From contig JAFSFK010000048.1 of the NCBI GenBank assembly GCA_017435245.1, forward strand, positions 1 to 7,189: a DNA stretch of 7,189 bases. Direction: 5' to 3'. The notes beneath the pieces were generated by a model. The model worked only from the letters and a program-made list of their open reading frames with translations, was not told the DNA's origin and ran no database searches. This document shows, one piece after another, positions 1 to 5,100 of the stretch. This DNA is from Oscillospiraceae bacterium. GTDB taxonomy: Bacteria > Bacillota > Clostridia > Oscillospirales > Oscillospiraceae. A program made the translations under genes and the position numbers. Every line of letters begins with the position of its first letter. The stretch's first letter is position 1.

Positions 1-19
1 AGAGCCTCCCTCTTATTTT

Positions 20-102
20 TGGTACGGGCGACAGGACTTGAACCTGCACGGTTGCCCATTGGAACCTAAATCCAACGTGTCTGCCAATTCCACCACGCCC
101 GC
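20..102 (-). tRNA. tRNA-Leu (anticodon UAG), CCA encoded
   Basis: Read on the minus strand this folds as a complete class II tRNA. The acceptor stem is GCGGGCG (96-102) with CGCCCGT (24-30), with one G-T pair at the end. The D arm carries the GTGG...GGCAG pattern of leucine tRNAs. The anticodon stem TTGGA/TCCAA encloses the loop TTTAGGT, which gives anticodon TAG, reading CUN leucine codons. The variable arm is fairly short, and the T arm is GCAGG-TTCAAGT-CCTGT. Discriminator A and a genomically encoded CCA follow at 20-23. No good promoter lies directly upstream. The nearest strong one is at 282-310, on the far side of a partial copy of this same gene, so expression may depend on read-through. 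Confidence 0.96.
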
Positions 103-104
103 AT

Positions 105-241
105 ATATTAAATTTTCTGCGTTTTTCGTCCTGTTGCGGTGCCCGATAAAATCTTCGGGCTTACGCTTTCCCTCGATTTTATCGACCGCTGCCACTCGCT
201 CAGGTCGCTTCTTCCGCCACAGGCGGCGCTCCCATCGCTCC
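105..241 (-). repeat. 137-bp hairpin-bearing insert between two tRNA-Leu copies
   Basis: This stretch separates the intact tRNA-Leu from the duplicated 33-bp 5' fragment, so insert plus one copy makes a 170-bp unit. It contains a stem of ten perfect pairs, CGATAAAATC (144-153) with GATTTTATCG (175-184). The stem is continued by GCGGT (136-140) with ACCGC (185-189) across a three-base bulge. A second small hairpin is CCGCC-ACA-GGCGG (214-226). I see no coding capacity: the open frame across it also runs through the tRNA and is not a gene. It is probably a small inserted or dispersed repeat, or a structured spacer in the tRNA precursor. Its origin cannot be decided from one copy. Confidence 0.6.
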
Positions 242-274
242 CCAACGTGTCTGCCAATTCCACCACGCCCGCAT
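242..274 (-). pseudogene. Truncated duplicate of the tRNA-Leu 5' half
   Basis: These 33 bp are identical to 72-104, the first half of the intact tRNA-Leu plus two upstream bases. They cover the 5' acceptor strand, the D arm and most of the 5' anticodon stem strand. Identity stops abruptly inside the anticodon stem, before the anticodon, and the 3' half is absent. The fragment cannot form a tRNA. It lies just downstream of a near-consensus minus-strand promoter, in the place a functional tRNA gene would be expected, which suggests that the intact gene was displaced from its promoter by an insertion or duplication. Confidence 0.85.
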
Positions 275-281
275 TGGCTAT

Positions 282-310
282 ATTTTATCACGGGGATCTG
301 GGGTTGTCAA
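282..310 (-). promoter_or_regulatory. Strong SigA-type promoter for the tRNA-Leu unit
   Basis: On the minus strand: perfect -35 TTGACA (305-310), a 17-bp spacer, and -10 TAAAAT (282-287), five of six matches to consensus. The predicted start near 275 falls at the beginning of the truncated tRNA copy. Transcription would run through the fragment and the hairpin insert into the intact tRNA-Leu. Confidence 0.8.
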
Positions 311-322
311 TCCAAACCGTAT

Positions 323-334
323 CCCCCTTGGGGG
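323..334. promoter_or_regulatory. Candidate CsoR-type operator
   Basis: CCCCC-TT-GGGGG is an inverted repeat ending one base before the -35 hexamer (336-341) of the repressor gene. CsoR-family repressors are known to bind G/C-rich pseudo-palindromes of runs of C followed by runs of G flanked by A/T-rich sequence. The position and composition fit autoregulation. The assignment is inference from the motif alone. Confidence 0.4.
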
Positions 335-335
335 C

Positions 336-364
336 TTGCGCCTACATAAAAAATAAGATATAAT
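336..364 (+). promoter_or_regulatory. Promoter of the CsoR-like gene
   Basis: Perfect -10 TATAAT (359-364), a 17-bp spacer, and a weak -35 TTGCGC (336-341, three of six matches). The predicted start is near 371, leaving a leader of about 22 nt that ends in a strong ribosome binding site, AAGGAGG (379-385). Confidence 0.65.
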
Positions 365-392
365 AATCAAAACACAAAAAGGAGGGTTTGCC

Positions 393-734
393 TTGGACCA
401 TCATCACGACCACGAGCATCCCCACGATCACGCCTATATGCACGCCCACGGCATCGCCCATACCCACGGTCACGTCCACGAAAACCAGAAGGCTGTCATC
501 AACCGGCTGGCCCGTGCCATCGGACATCTGGAGAAGGTGAAGCGGATGGTCGAAGAAGGCTACGACTGTTCTGAGGTCTTGGTACAGCTTGCTGCTGTCC
601 GTTCCGCTCTGGACAACACCGGCAAGGTGATCTTAAAGGATCATATGCGCCACTGTATGGTGGATGCCGTTGCCGCAGGGGACGAAGAAGCCATTGACGA
701 CCTGTGTCAGGCCATCGACAAATTTATGAAATAA
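393..734 (+). CDS. CsoR/FrmR-family metal-sensing repressor with His-rich N-terminus
   Basis: A 113-residue all-helical DNA-binding repressor of the CsoR/RcnR/FrmR (DUF156) family. Such proteins release operator DNA on binding metal or another inducer. The core spans about residues 31-113. Cys59, His84 and Cys88 have the same spacing (25 and 4 residues) as the Cu(I) ligands Cys36-His61-Cys65 of CsoR, so copper(I) is the first guess. Residues 1-29 hold 13 histidines in an HxH-like pattern and could bind extra Ni, Zn, Co or Cu. The start is TTG at 393, chosen because AAGGAGG lies seven bases upstream. The ATG at 438 has no such site and would remove much of the His region. No transporter or copper chaperone gene is adjacent in the window. 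The downstream gene is convergent. Confidence 0.9.
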   Translation: MDHHHDHEHPHDHAYMHAHGIAHTHGHVHENQKAVINRLARAIGHLEKVKRMVEEGYDCSEVLVQLAAVRSALDNTGKVILKDHMRHCMVDAVAAGDEEAIDDLCQAIDKFMK

Positions 735-738
735 GCGG

Positions 739-766
739 ATCCCGGGCGGTAACTACCGCCCGGGAT
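739..766. terminator. Hairpin between convergent genes, probable bidirectional terminator
   Basis: A perfect 12-bp G/C-rich stem, 739-750 with 755-766, has a four-base loop. It starts four bases after the TAA of the repressor gene and lies two bases from the stop codon of the convergent membrane protein gene. Flanks are A/T-rich (AATTAATT on one side, TTATTT read on the other strand), but neither side has a long T tract. Termination in both directions is therefore likely but not certain. Confidence 0.7.
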
Positions 767-768
767 AA

Positions 769-1362
769 TTAATTGGACGTATTGTCCTCTTCCGGTTCTG
801 TTTCGGTCGTTTCTTGGGGTTCATATGGAAACAGCTTTACATTGATCAGCCAGGCAATAAACACACCGATCAGTGTCTGGCTGGCACGGAAAACAGAATA
901 GTAGACAGGCTCGCCATCCTTCTGGGTCAGCATAAAAATAATGAAAATAGCAGCGCACAGACCGCAGTAGGCGTGGCAGTTTGCTTTTTCTGCCAGGATC
1001 AACGTGAAAAGTGTTCCCAAAAGCAGCAGCGCAAGATCAATACCAATTGCAAACCAGGAAGGCTCTGCCATCCCTGTAAGCCATCTGCCTAAAAACAGCA
1101 GGGGAAGTCCCACGCCCATTGCCACAAAGGTGGCCTTGATCCGGTCTTTTCCCATATCCACGGTTTTTTGTGAGCTGTCCCGCATCTCGATCACGCCATA
1201 AATGTATATATACAACGGATGCACTTCCAGACTGGGAAAAACCAACCGGATCAGCTGCCAGACCCAGAAACCCACAAAAATCGCCAGCAGGCTTTTCATC
1301 TTCCGCAAGCCTATATGCGGAAGATGCTCTGTCAAATGAGGATGTTCGTCAGTGTGAGACAT
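769..1362 (-). CDS. ArAE/FUSC-family membrane protein
   Basis: A 197-residue integral membrane protein with about six hydrophobic segments (roughly residues 24-43, 47-60, 76-93, 102-124, 131-146 and 162-178). The layout fits the N-terminal membrane domain of aromatic acid exporter/FUSC-like proteins: a GLRK-type start before segment 1, a charged D/GKxRIKAT stretch before segment 3, and an R-(x)6-G-(x)3-A-x-L-x-N pattern in segment 6. It lacks the large cytoplasmic domain of full FUSC transporters, as small Bacillota members do. The N-terminus has five histidines in 16 residues, segment 5 begins with CHAYCGLC, and the C-terminal tail is acidic. ATG at 1362 follows GGAGG (1370-1374) by seven bases. 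The gene begins 15 bp after the PepSY lipoprotein gene, so the two form an operon. Substrate is unknown. Confidence 0.72.
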   Translation of the reverse strand: MSHTDEHPHLTEHLPHIGLRKMKSLLAIFVGFWVWQLIRLVFPSLEVHPLYIYIYGVIEMRDSSQKTVDMGKDRIKATFVAMGVGLPLLFLGRWLTGMAEPSWFAIGIDLALLLLGTLFTLILAEKANCHAYCGLCAAIFIIFMLTQKDGEPVYYSVFRASQTLIGVFIAWLINVKLFPYEPQETTETEPEEDNTSN

Positions 1363-1377
1363 AGTGATCCCTCCCCG

Positions 1378-1776
1378 TTAATCGTCCTTATCAAAGGAGA
1401 GTATCTTGCCGGTTGCGGCATCGATCTCGTATTCATACTCCAGATGGCCTTCCCGGAAAGTCACCTCATATTCCTGACGTCCGTCATCGATCTGCAGCAC
1501 AGTATGCAGTCCCACCGCATCTTCTGCGCTTATGCCTGCGTGCTCCAGAGCAATGGCCTGTGCTTCCTCAGGACTGATCAGCTGGGACGGATCAATGGGT
1601 GTAAAGCCACCGGCAGCACCACTGGGACCGATCAACGCATTCGCTGCATCATTGACCTTCTGCTCCAGGGTTTCCTCAATGGCATCCACCTTATTTTCGA
1701 TGACATCCTCAACGATGCCGCAACCGGAAAGCACCAGCAAAAGAACGGTCAGCATAAGACAAAGGATTCTTTTCAT
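1378..1776 (-). CDS. PepSY-domain lipoprotein
   Basis: A secreted lipoprotein of 132 residues. Residues 1-18 form a lipoprotein signal peptide (Lys2-Arg3, then a hydrophobic run) ending in lipobox L-S-G-C with Cys19 as the lipidation site. Residues 20-50 are a charged, probably helical linker, and 51-65 are rich in G/P/A. Residues 67-132 form one PepSY domain: an ISPEEAQAIAL helix, then strands ending in the typical YEYEIDAATGKIL pattern. PepSY domains commonly sit outside the membrane and are thought to inhibit or modulate proteases or sense ligands; the partner here is unknown. I start at the ATG at 1776 because the signal peptide begins there and a GGGGTG site lies about six bases upstream. 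The ATG at 1791 would add five residues and has only an AGG touching it. It is the first gene of the operon with the membrane protein. Confidence 0.85.
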   Translation of the reverse strand: MKRILCLMLTVLLLVLSGCGIVEDVIENKVDAIEETLEQKVNDAANALIGPSGAAGGFTPIDPSQLISPEEAQAIALEHAGISAEDAVGLHTVLQIDDGRQEYEVTFREGHLEYEYEIDAATGKILSFDKDD

Positions 1777-1818
1777 ACCAACACCCCACATCCTATATAG
1801 TATACAATATTATTTTTT

Positions 1819-1847
1819 AGTATACCAGATTTCCGGAAAACAGTCAA
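1819..1847 (-). promoter_or_regulatory. Promoter of the PepSY-FUSC operon (extended -10)
   Basis: On the minus strand: -35 TTGACT (1842-1847), a 17-bp spacer, and -10 TATACT (1819-1824). TGG directly before the -10 makes an extended -10. The predicted start near 1812 gives a leader of about 36 nt. Four bases of the -35 box (1844-1847) coincide with the end of the MITE-like element. A second TATACT (1799-1804) has no -35 partner. Confidence 0.75.
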
Positions 1848-2058
1848 TTTCCAGTTTATCGGTGAGATGTTCGTTAGAAACTGTAGGGGCGGATATTATC
1901 CGCCCGGGGATTTTGTAAAACAAAATCCCATCACCGACAGGTGATAATATATGATTTCCTCCGGAAATCCCAATTATTTGCACACAAACAATTGGGCGGG
2001 CGATTGATAATCGCCCCTACAAGTTCTATTGAAGACTGTTCGATAAACTGGAATTTGA
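1844..2058. mobile_element. MITE-like multi-hairpin element with 47-bp terminal inverted repeats
   Basis: A noncoding element of about 215 bp. The outer 18 bp (1844-1861 and 2041-2058) are inverted copies with one mismatch. Weaker pairing continues inward to GTAGGGGCG (1883-1891) facing its complement (2012-2020). Between these lie six consecutive hairpins with loops of 3-4 bases: 1887-1905, 1907-1929 (10-bp stem), 1930-1945, 1953-1969, 1969-1996 (one mismatch) and 1998-2016. Hairpins 1 and 6 are related G/C-rich stems at opposite ends. No transposase is encoded, so it would need to be mobilised in trans. A two-base AG flanks both ends and could be a target duplication, but this is weak. Together with the short flanks, this accounts for the gene-free stretch 1792-2162. 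Confidence 0.75.
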
Positions 2059-2083
2059 AGCGCACAGGGCAATATAAAGAACA

Positions 2084-2114
2084 GCCGGCGGAACTTTCGT
2101 TCCGCCGGCCTTTT
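2084..2114 (-). terminator. Hairpin terminator downstream of the giant surface-protein gene
   Basis: A perfect 11-bp stem, GCCGGCGGAAC (2084-2094) with GTTCCGCCGGC (2099-2109), has a four-base loop. In the minus-strand transcript the loop reads GAAA, a stable GNRA tetraloop, preceded by A's and followed by TGTTCTTTAT, an imperfect T tract. It lies about 54 bp beyond the stop codon of the giant gene. In the plus direction the stem is followed by CTTTTA, so it may also work that way, but no plus-strand gene ends here. Confidence 0.75.
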
Positions 2115-2162
2115 AGGTTATTGGGGAATTACATCTATGAACCGGTCGCAAAAACAGAGCTT

Positions 2163-5100
2163 TTATTGCGAGTCAATAAGAGATCCTGCAAGCAGATATT
2201 CGATAACATCAATAATCTGCTCATAAGTTATCATACCTTTACCGACAGCGACCTTCAAGTATACGGAAGGAGAAGAATTGTATGCTTCTTCGGAGATGTA
2301 ATCACTGAAGTCTTCATAAGAGTACAATCCGTATGTCTCAATATCCCGCTGCATTGCTTCTTCGTTGTACTTCAAGTCAGGATCATACTCGAAGTAGTTA
2401 ACCAAGCCAGTAATATTTCCAGGGATATTGGGGGTGTTCAAGAAGCCGTTGGAAATGCTGTTCATATGGAAATAGGAGACAGGGCAGAAAATCCTTACAG
2501 TTTCTGTTGCAATATAAGCATTTTCCAGAACCACATTTTCTGCAGACGTGCCATCATTGCCTGCATAGTAGAACTCGTGACCAATGAAGTCGGCATAATT
2601 CTCATAATCCACATAGACATACTTCATCAATGTCATATCAAACAGGCCATGGGACTGTACGATTTTCAGTTCTTCGCCGTTAGCAAGCTCCAGATGCAGC
2701 ACATCATATTCGCTTGCTTCCTGATCTGTGTGGGTGTTGAAAATAATGGGCATAGCTTCAAATTTGCCACTTACATGATTGAATGCTAGAACCATATCGC
2801 CAACAGTTACATTTTCAATAGCTTTCTGTGTGCCATCGGCCATAGTGATCAATGTTCCTTCTACAAGGCAGGTTTCTTCTAGTTGAGTCCATGTACCGTT
2901 ACAGAAATCGCTATACTTATACTGAGCATTCTTGTCTTCTGCAACAGACCAGGTGTAGCTGAATTTCAGCTCCTGGCCGTTATTATTGTCTTTGAAGGAG
3001 TAGGAAACAGGAATTGTTCTGGCACCATTTCCGGTGTTAACAAGGCCGTTGGAAGTGGCTGCTACGAAATACAGAGTATCAGCTGTGTCGTCCTTATCTG
3101 TGTCCACACATACCGGCATAGCATAAACATTGTTACTGCTATGAACCTGGCCACCTGTAAGAGTCAAGATGAAGTCGCCGTTATCGGGAGTATAAGTCCA
3201 GGTCGTACTTGTTCCGTTCAGCTGTCCCTTTGTTGTAGGTGTATAGTCGGCCAGATTGATTGTCTTGTATTGCTTTTCTGCAACACTCCAATATCTGATC
3301 TGGATCCCTTTAAGAGCAGGTGCAGCACCGCTCCAAGTTCCACCGTAGCTGGAAGCCACACAAACACCGGCTTCATAGTTGCTTGCAACCAAAGAAGGAG
3401 ATTCCTTGCTGGTCTCTGTACCTGTAACCTTATAATTAACAGCATACTCCTTCCCGTCAACTGTAGCTGACAGAACGTAGGTCTTGCCGCCAGCAGTCAC
3501 AACAACAGGAGTTGTAGGCTTTGTGCTACCATCGACCAGATACTCTGTCACGGACTCACCGTTAACGGTCATAGCCAATTTGCTGAAGTCCAATGCATAA
3601 CCGGACAGTTTGTCCAAATCCACATTCAGCTCATAGGTCCAGCCGTTAGCATCAAAGCTCTTACCTGTAGTCAGACCATCTGCTGTATCACTATAAGCAA
3701 CCTTGATAATATCACTATACTTATTAGAAGAATAGTCAGCAACATTTACAAACGATGCTGCAGTTCCCTGTTTGTTTGTGTAGGAACAAACATAGAATGT
3801 AGACAACGAGGCGCTGATTTTTACTGTCTCATAAGGGATAGTGTTTTTGTCTGTTCTCTCATCCGTAATATTCCCGGGATCTTTCATGGTATTACCAGGT
3901 TCAGCAGGCATATAAGCAAATCCCAAATTCAACGACTCTTTCGTTCCGTCATTGTTGAGATCATGCAGATAGTCTGTCTGCTTCATAACTGCTGTAATAA
4001 TGCTTTGTCCTTCACTGGGCACATAATTAGCATCGTTTTCATCGATCCATGCGTCCTGGATAAGAGTTCCTTCCAATGTGGTGGGTGCTGCGTTACCGCT
4101 GTCATCGCACATATAAAGCACACTAAAGCCCATTATAGTAGTACCGTTTTCTGCACCGTCTGCTTTGTAGGTGGACTCTGCCGGTTTCTGCACGAGAGTT
4201 ACATCTCTCAAAGTCAAACTGTTGGCACTACCAACCAGAATATTAGCGACTGCGCCCAGCTCGATACGAGAATTATCAATTACAACATTACCGCTGGAGA
4301 CATTTACAGCAGCACGGGCACCGGAAATGCGGGAGTTCAGAATCTGGCTATTTCCGGAAACCATAACACCGCTTCTCGCATTATAGTAACGGGTCTTACC
4401 AGAGGTGTCCGTGTAGCTGCGATTACTGCTGCTAGTGAGATTGCTCTTGTACAGGGCCGCATAATCGAAGTTGGGGCATACGATCTGGACATTGTCCAAA
4501 GTACCGTCAGCCAATGTGACAAAGGAATAACCCAAGTCTGCTGCGTAAGAGTCACTGCCACAAGTCAGGGTGAAACCATTACCATACAGCGTATGACCGT
4601 TGGAAACCTCCAAAGAGCTAAAGCTACCATTCTTCAACAGGACAATATCTTTAGTTGTTGCGTTAGCTGCTCCGGTCGCATTGGTTGCATCCACAACTTC
4701 CAGTGTCAGCTCTGTGGGGATACAGTAATCATTATCAGTAATGCTTACTGTCACCTTGCCGGTGCCGGAGAACTGAATGGTACCTTCGCCCCAGGTGGCG
4801 TTGGAAGTATACGCGCCGCTGGCATTACCTGCAACATTTTCGATTGTAACAGCAACTGTACCAATCTCTGCGCCGCTTTTTGCCTCAAACAGGCTGCTTA
4901 ATTTAACGGCATTCTCATTGCCGATACGGTAGGTAAAGTTGGTGTTTGTAAACAACTTTTCAAACTTCACTACCGGCTGGAGATCGACGATTTCCACATT
5001 GATAGTAGTGGGAGTACAGAAGTTATAGTCGGTGATGGTGATGGTTGCTGCACCGGTACCGGAGAAGGTCAGAGTGCCGCTTACCCAATCCTCAGCATCG

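Noticed and set aside
13..291. A 92-codon minus-strand open frame ending in a GVVELADTLDLGS-like peptide
   Set aside because: It reads through both the tRNA-Leu and its truncated copy. The peptide is the translation of tRNA sequence, a familiar false protein, and no ribosome binding site supports it.
1398..1632. Splicing intein (coordinates are residues of the giant protein)
   Set aside because: There is no convincing C-terminal HN-Cys/Ser/Thr junction and no homing endonuclease, and the domain is at the protein's C-terminus with no C-extein beyond its own tail.
1219..1800. A 193-codon plus-strand open frame opposite the PepSY and FUSC genes
   Set aside because: It is antisense to two well-supported genes with good start sites and has no domain-like sequence or ribosome binding site.
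1887..2016. Possible CRISPR array or riboswitch in the multi-hairpin region
   Set aside because: The hairpins differ in sequence and spacing, so there is no repeated unit with spacers, and no downstream gene starts in a position that a riboswitch would control.
2055..2083. Plus-strand promoter at the right end of the element (TTGAAG with a TATAAA)
   Set aside because: The gap between the two boxes is only 12 bp, and no plus-strand gene follows.
1941..2789. A 282-codon plus-strand open frame running from the hairpin element into the giant gene
   Set aside because: It starts inside a noncoding repeat, crosses a terminator hairpin and then runs antisense to the Hint coding region.
3963..4901. 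A 312-codon plus-strand open frame, the longest antisense one
   Set aside because: It is fully opposite the beta-helix and Ig-like coding region, and its Cys- and Thr-rich composition is what antisense of that sequence would give.
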